In this document: piece after piece, positions 39,321-46,570 of the stretch | How positions within the stretch are numbered: position 1 is the first letter of the stretch | Layout: each line of letters begins with the position of its first letter | Notes under the pieces: model-generated | Database searches by the model: none | Seen by the model: the letters and a program-made list of their open reading frames with translations, nothing else | Told to the model about the DNA's origin: nothing | NCBI RefSeq assembly: GCF_001027925.1 | Contig: NZ_LECT01000023.1 | Span: forward strand, 1 to 64,000 | Direction: 5' to 3' | DNA length: 64,000 nucleotides | Source of the DNA: Rhodopirellula islandica | GTDB lineage: Bacteria; Planctomycetota; Planctomycetia; Pirellulales; Pirellulaceae | Program-made: the position numbers and the translations under genes

Positions 39321-39737
39321 TCAAGCCTGATCTTTTTCATCTTGAAAACGCGCTCGTTCTCGCGCCAATGCAGTTTTCGACGCCGATCCCATCCACGTTT
39401 TCAGGGTCGGACGTCCCCACAGATGGAACCAAAGCGTGCCACACACCAGAAACACCAGCACATGAACCCCAAACACAAGCGGCTTGTTGGTCGGGACGGC
39501 TTCGAAGAACAGCATTGAAGCGAAACAGACAACCGCCGTCGCGGTGGACATCGAACTTGCTTGCCACGAGTTCTTTAACCCCAGTCGTCTCCCACATGTT
39601 TCACACTTGCACCCGGGAAACCCCAGACGCAATCGACTGATCGCTTGACCACACACCGGGCAAACCGCAGCGGCCGACTTTGTCGGTTCCGCTGGTTCCG
39701 TTGCCGGTGAACGATACGGATTGATAGCAGGCTTCAA
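39321..39737 (-). CDS. Membrane protein with N-terminal NPY motif and zinc ribbon
   Basis: 138 residues. MKPAINPYRSPATEP opens with the NPY motif shared by three nearby genes. Residues 25-52 form a Cys-rich knuckle (CPVCGQ, later CKCETCGRR), probably binding zinc. Two membrane helices follow (TATAVVCFASMLFFEAV and LVFGVHVLVFLVCGTLWFHLWG), then a basic tail. No named family. The zinc ribbon and NPY box would lie on the same side of the membrane if both are N-terminal cytoplasmic; function unknown. Confidence 0.65.
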   Translation of the reverse strand: MKPAINPYRSPATEPAEPTKSAAAVCPVCGQAISRLRLGFPGCKCETCGRRLGLKNSWQASSMSTATAVVCFASMLFFEAVPTNKPLVFGVHVLVFLVCGTLWFHLWGRPTLKTWMGSASKTALARERARFQDEKDQA

Positions 39738-39822
39738 GAAATCACCACCTTCGGCACACGACGCCCCTCACCGATTTGATAAGCGAGCGTTTCACGCCAA
39801 TCGACACCGTCTCTGTCCGGAG

Positions 39823-41337
39823 TCACTCCACCAATTCCGGATCGTTGGGCTTCCATGTCTTGTCGTAGAAAGACTCAAGCGGCCCGTACAATCGAAAGAT
39901 CGTGTTCCAACTCTTTCCTGGAACCGTCTGAATCCAATTGCCTTCTTTCCCTTCCGGTGGCTGGGGCGAGAAATAGACGTCGTAGGATCCGTCCGCGTTG
40001 GCCTTCAACCCCTCCGAATTGTTGTCGATCCCTGCGAATTGCTGGTCCGTTTGGAGCTCCGAACGCGTCTGGCAGTCGTAAACGGTGAACGACCAGAAAT
40101 CTTTCGCCGGCACATTGGGCGGCAGGTGAATTTTGTAGGTCTTGTTCCCATCAAGCGCCTCGCCCTCTTTGTCGAGGTACCCAATCAAATACTGCGAACC
40201 CACGCCGACATTCTTGATCGCCATCGCCGGCGTGATCCCAGTCGCATAGAAATGCATGTAGGCACGCGAATCCAACAACGTCATCCCGTTCATCAGAAAG
40301 TCGTAATGCCCGTCAATGAAGGGATTCGTCCAGACTCTTTCCCCGGGATAGACATAAAAGCGTTCCTCCTCGGGGCGTGCTGCCAATGCACGTGCGGTCA
40401 CGGCCCCAACCATCGCGGCCTCGGTCAGAATCTTCTTCATCCGATCGTCCGGCGCGAACTCCTTGCCCTTCTCAATGCCGATCGCAGCCAGCATGCCGCG
40501 AATTTCCGGTGACAAACCACCCACGTCCAGCGGCTCGTCCTGGATGGTTGTATTCAACTCCTCCCAGTACCCGTAGTCCATCCGGTGGATGGTGCAGTTC
40601 TCTTTGCCAGACAGATTCACGAACTGGATCGCTGGCGGGTTGTCTTTCTGAGACAACGGGTACACCTTGAGAAACTTCTTGGTTGCTGCAATCGCGGGCT
40701 CCGTCGAACCATCCACTTGAAACCCTCGCCAAACCATCCAGTTCCCATAGGTCTTGGTGTGGTAGACGTAGTATCCCTCCTCGGGCAAATCGCCTTTGTA
40801 TCCCGGAGGAACCAGCAGGAACTTGCCGCCTTTGCCGCGATCGGGACCGGCGTTGCCAAAGTCAGCCACGTAACGGAACCAAGCGTCATCGATGATGCCG
40901 AGCACCTTGGGAGGAGTTTCCAGGACCATTGGCTCATCACCAAGTTCCAACCACATCGTCTGGTAGATCGAAACAGTGTTCGGAGTCAACCAAAGTGCCT
41001 TCGAATCCAACAGTTGTTCAAACAACAACGCTGTCGTGTTGGGGGGCCCAAACTCACGAATCCCCTTTTCCATCGCTCCCATCGACGAGACCTGAATGGT
41101 CGAAAGGAAGGCCTGCGTGGCACGCTGAAAAGCAAGTTGATCGTAAACCAATGCCGTTGTCTTTTTGTCCGGCACACCATCAAACGATGTCAACGTGCCA
41201 ATCCGAGTCTCCAGCTTGTCTGGAGTGGCGATCCCAGGTGGAATGGGCGTGGTCATTTTCATCTTCGGCGGATCAGCCGAAGCGAGCCCGGCAACGACGA
41301 CGGCGGCGAACACCGGGAACACAAGACGCAATGACAT
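39823..41337 (-). CDS. DUF1254/DUF1214 secreted protein
   Basis: 504 residues with a signal peptide (MSLRLVFPVFAAVVVAGLASA). DUF1254 covers about residues 75-200 (YDQLAFQRATQAFLSTIQVSSM, NTVSIYQTMWLELGDEPMVLETPP) and DUF1214 about 370-490 (YLDKEGEALDGNKTYKIHLPPNVPAKDFWSFTVYD region, ending GPLESFYDKTWKPNDPE). These proteins are exported and widespread, with no proven activity. The gene sits between two NPY-motif membrane proteins without obvious functional linkage. Confidence 0.88.
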   Translation of the reverse strand: MSLRLVFPVFAAVVVAGLASADPPKMKMTTPIPPGIATPDKLETRIGTLTSFDGVPDKKTTALVYDQLAFQRATQAFLSTIQVSSMGAMEKGIREFGPPNTTALLFEQLLDSKALWLTPNTVSIYQTMWLELGDEPMVLETPPKVLGIIDDAWFRYVADFGNAGPDRGKGGKFLLVPPGYKGDLPEEGYYVYHTKTYGNWMVWRGFQVDGSTEPAIAATKKFLKVYPLSQKDNPPAIQFVNLSGKENCTIHRMDYGYWEELNTTIQDEPLDVGGLSPEIRGMLAAIGIEKGKEFAPDDRMKKILTEAAMVGAVTARALAARPEEERFYVYPGERVWTNPFIDGHYDFLMNGMTLLDSRAYMHFYATGITPAMAIKNVGVGSQYLIGYLDKEGEALDGNKTYKIHLPPNVPAKDFWSFTVYDCQTRSELQTDQQFAGIDNNSEGLKANADGSYDVYFSPQPPEGKEGNWIQTVPGKSWNTIFRLYGPLESFYDKTWKPNDPELVE

Positions 41338-41404
41338 GGGACGTCACACTGATTGGAAGGAGGAGATGGAGGCTGCATTGTATCGCTGCCAACTCGCTCT
41401 GCCA

Positions 41405-41761
41405 TCAACCGCATCGTGTTTCTTCTCGAAAACTTGATGATGCAACGCCAGCGTTGTGTATGTAGTTTTGCCAAGCACGAACCACGAGTATCAAAGCACC
41501 CAAAAGCAGAAGCAGGCCAACGGACAATGTTGCTGCGATGAATGTCTCGTTGGAAACCGCGCCCCCATTGATCTCGATATCGTAAATCCCTGTCGTGGTC
41601 GAAAAGAGGCTGAGCTCATGGACCAGCATGACCAGTCCAAGAGCGATCGGAGGGAAAGCGAAGAAGGCGAGCAACACCGAGCAAACAATGCTACCAAGAA
41701 CCGATCGCAACTTCGTCGCATCGGCCACTGAGGTGTCGTTCGTTTGATAGGGGTTGGGCAT
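41405..41761 (-). CDS. Small membrane protein with N-terminal NPY motif
   Basis: 118 residues from the ATG at 41761 (MPNPYQTNDTSVADATKL). The longer frame to 41941 reads into a dispersed repeat and is rejected. Two membrane helices (SIVCSVLLAFFAFPPIALGL and TLSVGLLLLLGALILVV) flank a loop of about 40 residues. The NPYQT start nearly repeats that of the 43042 gene, yet the bodies differ. No family recognised. Confidence 0.6.
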   Translation of the reverse strand: MPNPYQTNDTSVADATKLRSVLGSIVCSVLLAFFAFPPIALGLVMLVHELSLFSTTTGIYDIEINGGAVSNETFIAATLSVGLLLLLGALILVVRAWQNYIHNAGVASSSFREETRCG

Positions 41762-41843
41762 GAAAGTGTCAAAGGACTGAGCGGAGGTCAAGTCGCATAG
41801 GCTTCCAGTTTGCGATTGCGAGGAACACAAGCCGAAAGCCTGC

Positions 41844-41969
41844 GAAGCAGGTGCCAGGAACGATCGGGCGAACCATTTGGCCGTTGAGGTGCTAGCCCCG
41901 GTTGTACGTCGAAACAACAACGCTTGCCAATCCATCTCCATCGCCGAGAGACTCCTGCCAACCTGCTTT
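41844..41969 (+). repeat. TIR repeat family A, copy 3
   Basis: Starts GAAGCAGGTGCCAGGAACGATCGGG and ends ACTCCTGCCAACCTGCTTTG, with the internal CCCCGGTTGTACGTC, ACAACAACGCTTGCCAA and CGCCGAGAGACTCCTG blocks of the family. The terminal repeats carry a few mismatches, so this is an older copy. Confidence 0.65.
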
Positions 41970-42006
41970 GCAGCCTGTTGATTGAGTCAGCCAGAACGCG
42001 ATCGTC

Positions 42007-42184
42007 GAGGGCCGGAATGCGAGCGTTCAGTAAAAATTCGCGGGAGGGACGTGCGCGGCGGTTTCTGTGCTCGGCCCCCTTGCTCGCGTAAGCTTGAACG
42101 ACGTCGCTCGACCTCCGCCTGAAACTTCGTTTTAGGGGAGGTGATGAGCGAAGTCAGAGTAGAACAGTTGTCCCCAACTGTTCC
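42007..42184 (+). repeat. Dispersed intergenic repeat, family D, copy 2
   Basis: Shares GGAATGCGAGCGTTCAG, TTGAACGACGTCGCTCGACCT and GAAGTCAGAGTAGAACAG with the copies at 161 and 52421. It ends in a hairpin, GAACAGTTG with its complement CAACTGTTC, separated by a few bases. Confidence 0.65.
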
Positions 42185-42238
42185 GTCGGGCAGCCCTCAA
42201 TCGCGAAGCCTTGTTGCAACCCAGCCCATTCAATCAGC

Positions 42239-42462
42239 TCACGACGGATTCTGACAAGAAATTCCGTTGCCATGATCACTCCGCTCGCTTTCCAAGCAGG
42301 TAGGCAAGTGTCATCGGGTATGTGAGCCATTCGGCGTTAGCCACGGTTCCTCACGACGGATTCTGACAAGAAATTCCGTTGCCGTGATCACTCCGCTCGC
42401 TTTCTAAGCAGGTAGGCAGGTGTCATCGGGTATGTGAGCCGTTTGGCGTTAGCCACGGTTTT
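42239..42462 (+). repeat. 112-bp tandem duplication carrying part of repeat family A
   Basis: Two adjacent units of 112 bp (42239-42350 and 42351-42462), nearly identical. Each begins TCACGACGGATTCTGACAAG and ends with the left half of repeat family A (AAGCAGGTAGGCA, ATCGGGTATGTGAGCC, GCGTTAGCCACGG). The second unit continues into CAACCGGGGCCAACG, so only it retains part of the other half. Bases 42463-42535 hold nothing else. Confidence 0.75.
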
Positions 42463-42535
42463 CACGCACAACCGGGGCCAACGCTGGACTGCTGAATATT
42501 TGGCGTTGTGACGCACTGTGGTTGCGCAAGTTTTC

Positions 42536-42735
42536 ATCCCGGTAGGGATTTCAGATGGTCGCCGTCGGTAAGCGATCGAACCACCGACGGACAGGTAAAG
42601 CCCACGTCGCCACTCTCCATCCCGCCGTGGCCATGGGCCACGGCGGGATGGAGAGTGTTTTGAGGGACGCTCGTTTTCCGGGGGTACGCTGCTACGCAGC
42701 AACCCCCGGCTACCATCTGACATCCCTACCGGGAT
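42536..42735. repeat. 200-bp nested inverted-repeat element (cloverleaf-like)
   Basis: Outer arms of 24 bases at 42536-42559 and 42712-42735 are complementary with one mismatch. Between them lie three hairpins: 42562-42590 (CCGTCGGT/ACCGACGG), a perfect 22-bp stem at 42611-42657 with an ATG loop, and 42678-42709 (CCGGGGGT/ACCCCCGG). No credible gene overlaps it. Bases 42736-43041 hold no gene I can support. Confidence 0.8.
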
Positions 42736-43041
42736 CAAGAAAGACAGCAAGCCGGAAGAAAAGCTGCATCCACTATCAGAGCTTCAACACCAAACATTTG
42801 GCCAGCAAACATTTGATCCACCGCCGTGTTTGGCCCGAAGGGTCCCGTCGTTCACAAGCTCATCCTTCTCACCAGGCATGAGCCTTAGCTTTGGCGATCG
42901 AACATGAATGAAGGGATTGGTCGACATACGGGAACTCGGAGGATCACTCTTCGAAAGCGGCTGCAACAGGGGCTCCCTCGTCACTCCGAGAGAACGCTGA
43001 CGCACCTCACCGTTGGGCTGTCTCTGGCAAATCATCGCCAA

Positions 43042-43386
43042 TCACAGTGCAATCAGAACCAAAAGGCATCCCAACACGATGAACGGAATGCCGAAGACGA
43101 TTCTCGCGGCGCTCGGTTCGCTTCGATAAGCAAAACGGGCAGCCACGAAGAACGATATGCCAAAGGCGAAACACAACGTTGGCAAAACAACGGCTGAGAA
43201 CAGTGCGGACGATCCCCGTTGAAGACCCGCTATCAAAGGCAAGAACGCGAACAAACCAATTCCGGATGCGGTGACTCCAAGCACCAACGCAGTGTCACCA
43301 AGCAGATTTTTCCCAATGCCACTGACAGCACGAGTTTGTTCTTCGCAAACAAAGGTGGTTTGATACGGGTTCGGAGGTTCACGCAT
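43042..43386 (-). CDS. Small membrane protein with N-terminal NPY motif
   Basis: 114 residues from the ATG at 43386 (MREPPNPYQTTFVCEEQTRA). Three to four helices follow: LVLGVTASGIGLFAFLPLIAG, ALFSAVVLPTLCFAFGISFFVA and IVFGIPFIVLGCLLVLIAL. No family recognised. It lies 53 bp downstream of a lipoprotein gene on the same strand and could be co-transcribed with it. Its NPYQT start almost matches that of the 41405 gene. Confidence 0.65.
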   Translation of the reverse strand: MREPPNPYQTTFVCEEQTRAVSGIGKNLLGDTALVLGVTASGIGLFAFLPLIAGLQRGSSALFSAVVLPTLCFAFGISFFVAARFAYRSEPSAARIVFGIPFIVLGCLLVLIAL

Positions 43387-43438
43387 GGGGCTCAATCCAA
43401 GTGGCATCCACTGACCGGCGGTTGTCCCTTGTCGTCGT

Positions 43439-43924
43439 TCACTGGCGTGACGATTCTAACACGGAATCAATCGCAGCTTGGAATTCCCTGGGGTTCCCGC
43501 CGACGTAGGTGAAATCGTCCCAAGTGAAAACAAGCGTGTCGTCGTTGATGATTCGAACGAACACCCTGGTGGGGTTCATTCCCGCTTGGTAATGAAGTTC
43601 GTACGAGTCCCCGAGAACGGGTTTGTTGCTGTTGCGCCGGATCGGTCGAAGTGCGGCGATGAGACGCGACATCACTTCTCCACTCACCTCAATAGACTCC
43701 GGATCCAAATCGTCGGGCAAGTGCACAGTTGCGAAGTGCATTGCGGATCCAGAACGCAGATCAAGCATCTCGTTCGTCATTGGCTTTGGCGGTCCGCTTG
43801 GTCCGCACCCGCCTAAAAGAACCAAGCAGGCAAACGTCATAACGGTCCCTTGAATCGGAATCAACGAAACGAACCAACGGCGGGACATCCCAACCAGGCA
43901 ACCGTTTTCAACCGTGCTGTGCAT
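43439..43924 (-). CDS. Hypothetical lipoprotein
   Basis: 161 residues from the ATG at 43924, preceded by AGAGG at six bases; other starts at 43888 and 43840 are possible. Near residue 40 a hydrophobic segment ends in a lipobox (FACLVLLGGC). The mature part is soluble: FATVHLPDDLDPESIEVSGE, GDSYELHYQAGMNPTRVFVR and DDTLVFTWDDFTYVGGNP. No domain recognised. The frame stays open further upstream into the next gene, but that portion is not credible. It is flanked on both sides by NPY-motif membrane proteins. Confidence 0.6.
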   Translation of the reverse strand: MHSTVENGCLVGMSRRWFVSLIPIQGTVMTFACLVLLGGCGPSGPPKPMTNEMLDLRSGSAMHFATVHLPDDLDPESIEVSGEVMSRLIAALRPIRRNSNKPVLGDSYELHYQAGMNPTRVFVRIINDDTLVFTWDDFTYVGGNPREFQAAIDSVLESSRQ

Positions 43925-43968
43925 CATCGACCTCTGCGTGGAATTTTTTAACCGGGAAAACCGTTCTC

Positions 43969-44385
43969 CTAAATGGGCCAGCCACATTCCGTGCATCGCT
44001 CGTCTTCGTCCACTTGGACCTCTTTTGCACACAGAGCGCAATATCGCATGACGAATCCAAACGACAACGCGCCCCCGGCTAACCACTTGAGCGCAGGCCT
44101 GACCTCCATCCTCAGGCTCTTTTTCACCGCGACGATGAATCCATAGGCGATGCCAACGTACAACACAATTGCAACGACGTAGAAAAGCACAAGGGACGCC
44201 GGAACGAAGAATGCAAATCGCATCACACGGAGAATCGTCGCCAAGACCAACAACGCTGCGAGCAGAAATCCCCCGGCGGATGCCACCGCCAGTGCATAAC
44301 ACACCACGCGATTCAAGATGGGGACGGAAGACGCATCGTCCACATCAAGAGTGCTGGGGCTGTAGGGATTCTCTTCCATGCTCAT
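43969..44385 (-). CDS. Membrane protein with N-terminal NPY motif and C-terminal zinc ribbon
   Basis: 138 residues starting MSMEENPYSPSTLDVDD. Three or four helices occupy residues 24-115 (LNRVVCYALAVASAGGFLLA, VLATILRVMRFAFFVPASLV, LFYVVAIVLYVGIAYGFIVA). The C-terminus YCALCAKEVQVDEDERCTEC is a short zinc ribbon (CxxC, 11 residues, CxxC). Compare the 39321 gene, where the ribbon follows the NPY motif at the N-terminus. No family recognised. The start could also be the second ATG two codons in. Confidence 0.65.
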   Translation of the reverse strand: MSMEENPYSPSTLDVDDASSVPILNRVVCYALAVASAGGFLLAALLVLATILRVMRFAFFVPASLVLFYVVAIVLYVGIAYGFIVAVKKSLRMEVRPALKWLAGGALSFGFVMRYCALCAKEVQVDEDERCTECGWPI

Positions 44386-44584
44386 GCTTAGCGTTCTCGA
44401 AACGACGATTCAGCTTCCCTCGGATGAACTCCAATCCTACCTCACTTCACACGACCGCACATCACAAGACGCCAAACCTATCAGATGAGCAGGATGATCG
44501 GACGCAACCCTTTCAGCCGTTTGGGCGTTATCCCGGACTGCGAAAACTGGAGGGTTAACACGGACATTGCGGCGTCAATTTTGG

Positions 44585-44726
44585 TTCGGTCTCACGCCCC
44601 AACGGGCAACGCTATAGTAGCCCCAGGCATCGCCTGGGGTTTCGTGACGGAGGCTCCATCGCGATCCCCAACGGGGCGGCCCAAACAGAGAGTCCCAAAA
44701 AACGCGAGGGCTGCCCCGTTGGGGCA
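44585..44726. repeat. Structured GC-rich intergenic element
   Basis: Contains a perfect 8-bp hairpin CCCCAGGC/GCCTGGGG (44623-44641) and a 17-bp stem with one mismatch between 44666-44682 (CCCCAACGGGGCGGCCC) and 44708-44724. Another GCCCCAACGGGC lies at the left edge. Bases 44386-44584 show nothing else. Confidence 0.6.
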
Positions 44727-44793
44727 AAGTCGTGGAACAGAACTTGCGCAAACCAAAACGCTCCACAACACCAAACAGTTCGCGGCTCAGCAC

Positions 44794-44922
44794 TAAGCAG
44801 GTCGGCAGGAATGATCGGGTAGAACCATGTGAGCCGTTTGGGCGTTCGCCCCGGTTGGACGTGGAAGCAACCACGCTTGCCAAGACATTTCAGATGCCGA
44901 AAGACTCCTGCCGACCTGCTTA
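44794..44922 (+). repeat. TIR repeat family A, copy 4 (type copy)
   Basis: The best-preserved copy: 129 bp with perfect 17-bp terminal inverted repeats, TAAGCAGGTCGGCAGGA at 44794-44810 and TCCTGCCGACCTGCTTA at 44906-44922. The inside reads GTGAGCCGTTTGGGCGTTCG, CCCCGGTTGGACGTGG and AAGCAACCACGCTTGCC. Bases 44923-45047 hold no gene. Confidence 0.85.
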
Positions 44923-45047
44923 GCCCCAGTTGTAAGTGTGAGCAACAAGTGGTTTTGACACGATGCAATGCGTCTGAGAAAGGATTGGAATGGACTGGTG
45001 AATTCAAATGTCTTTGCAACTCGGATTCGAAAACGATGTGTCCAATC

Positions 45048-46544
45048 CTAACCAGACTTCGCTGACAAACGGTTCAGAATGTTTCGAGTGGCCTGTTCAA
45101 TCACAGGGGAATTCCCTCTCAAACCGTGTGCCCAATCGGTCGAACCTGCCGTGAAGACCGTTCCCCCCTGTTCATAGACGCCCATCACGGACGCACCGAT
45201 TCGATCGGCCGGAAAACGATCGTACCAGTAGGAATCACCCGGGTGCCAACGCGCTGGACAGATGCCCAGTATCGTGAAGGAATCGGGAGTCCCATCGCGT
45301 CCGGTAGGAAACGGCAAACCGTCTCGCCATTCCATCTCACACCCGTCGCACTCATAACCAACGACCGTGTCGGCGCCACCGATCTGGTCGCCTTGCTTCA
45401 CATCCGTCCCCTCGAACACCCAGTGTTCCGGGCGATGCACGTCGTAAGCTCCCGAACCATCCATGAATTGGCCGTGGCTGAGATGGTAACCACCCCACAT
45501 GAACCCAACGCCCGTCAATTGGTTCTCAGGACGATTGACGAGATGATGTCCCCAAGCCGTGCTCAGTCGCTGATGGTCCGTTGTGCGAAATTCCGGATCC
45601 ATGTTGTAGAATTGCTTGTAGCAAGTCAGCGCTCGTCCATGATCTTCGCTGCGAACTTGCCAACAACAGGTGTTCCCGCTGAAGAACGCGACGTTTCCAC
45701 CTTCGGCGATAAACGCTTCCAAGTGGTCTCGCATCGGAGCCGACCAATACTCGTCATGGCCAACGCTCAACACCAACCGATACTTGGCCAACATCTCCGG
45801 ATGAAATTCCAAGTCACTGTTGACCGCGTATTCTAGTTCATACCCTGAGTTCTCTGCCCACTGAATGAACGGCAATTCCCATTTCGCGAATTGCGATTGG
45901 ATCGGCCGATCAAAGGAAACGCGGTTGCCTTGGACGCCATCCCGATCGTGGTAGCCATACAAGCTGTGTCCGCCCCAGTTCGTGTACGCGTTGTACGTGT
46001 TGGTCGCCAACTGAATCAGAATCGGCGACGTCGCCCCCGGTGTTTTGGATCGAACGACAAAGAAAAGCCTGCCAACCGCCGTCCGCTGGTTGCGACCGAC
46101 AAACGCACCGCCTTGATCGCGAGTCGTCAGCGTCGCTTCGTAGTAACCTGACTTCCATTCATCGGGGACCGTCAACCGAAACGCCGCTGGCCACTGGCAC
46201 CCATGAGACGACGCCCGATCAGGAATCCGCTGTGCCGACACTGCAATCCCATCTTGTTGATGAACACGCTGGCGTTCCGCCCCCAACCGGTCTATTTGCA
46301 TCGACACGGCGCCGGTGCCAGACAGATGAAACACAATCTCCTCACCCGCGACGTAGCTGAGCTGATCGGTGTAGCCTTCGATGAACAATCCTTCGGGCAG
46401 CTTTTGGTCCGCCATCAACTGATTGGTATTGGACGAAGCAAGGACGCTGAGACCAATCACGAAGAACCAAGTCGCAAACCATGGAAAGGAGCGCGTCGCA
46501 AAAGGAATCGTGACGCGGTGCTTGGCGATGATTTTGGGTTGCAT
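45048..46544 (-). CDS. Exported protein with N,N-dimethylformamidase beta-subunit-like domain
   Basis: 498 residues with a basic N-terminus and a hydrophobic segment (FATWFFVIGLSVLASS) that acts as signal or anchor. IEGYTDQLSYVAGEEIVFHLSG starts an Ig-like lead domain; the remainder follows the large-subunit fold of N,N-dimethylformamidase: TNTYNAYTNWGGHSLYGYHD, VLSVGHDEYWSAPMRDHLEA, GGNVAFFSGNTCCWQVR and FTAGSTDWAHGLRG. Whether it hydrolyses formamides is unproven; planctomycetes carry many secreted relatives. It lies 26 bp downstream of the CxxCH protein gene on the same strand, so both are probably one transcript. Confidence 0.83.
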   Translation of the reverse strand: MQPKIIAKHRVTIPFATRSFPWFATWFFVIGLSVLASSNTNQLMADQKLPEGLFIEGYTDQLSYVAGEEIVFHLSGTGAVSMQIDRLGAERQRVHQQDGIAVSAQRIPDRASSHGCQWPAAFRLTVPDEWKSGYYEATLTTRDQGGAFVGRNQRTAVGRLFFVVRSKTPGATSPILIQLATNTYNAYTNWGGHSLYGYHDRDGVQGNRVSFDRPIQSQFAKWELPFIQWAENSGYELEYAVNSDLEFHPEMLAKYRLVLSVGHDEYWSAPMRDHLEAFIAEGGNVAFFSGNTCCWQVRSEDHGRALTCYKQFYNMDPEFRTTDHQRLSTAWGHHLVNRPENQLTGVGFMWGGYHLSHGQFMDGSGAYDVHRPEHWVFEGTDVKQGDQIGGADTVVGYECDGCEMEWRDGLPFPTGRDGTPDSFTILGICPARWHPGDSYWYDRFPADRIGASVMGVYEQGGTVFTAGSTDWAHGLRGNSPVIEQATRNILNRLSAKSG

Positions 46545-46570
46545 TGCAGAGCTGTGAATCGAGAGAGCGT

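Noticed and set aside
42536..42735. tRNA gene
   Set aside because: The cloverleaf plan is far too large, and no T-loop or anticodon-stem consensus is present.
42784..43041. 85-codon minus-strand frame in the repeat-rich gap
   Set aside because: Polar, without a ribosome site or recognised motif, and not clearly distinct from background open frames.
43925..44302. Upstream extension of the 43439 lipoprotein frame
   Set aside because: It overlaps the NPY-motif gene at 43969 and would place the lipobox deep inside the protein.
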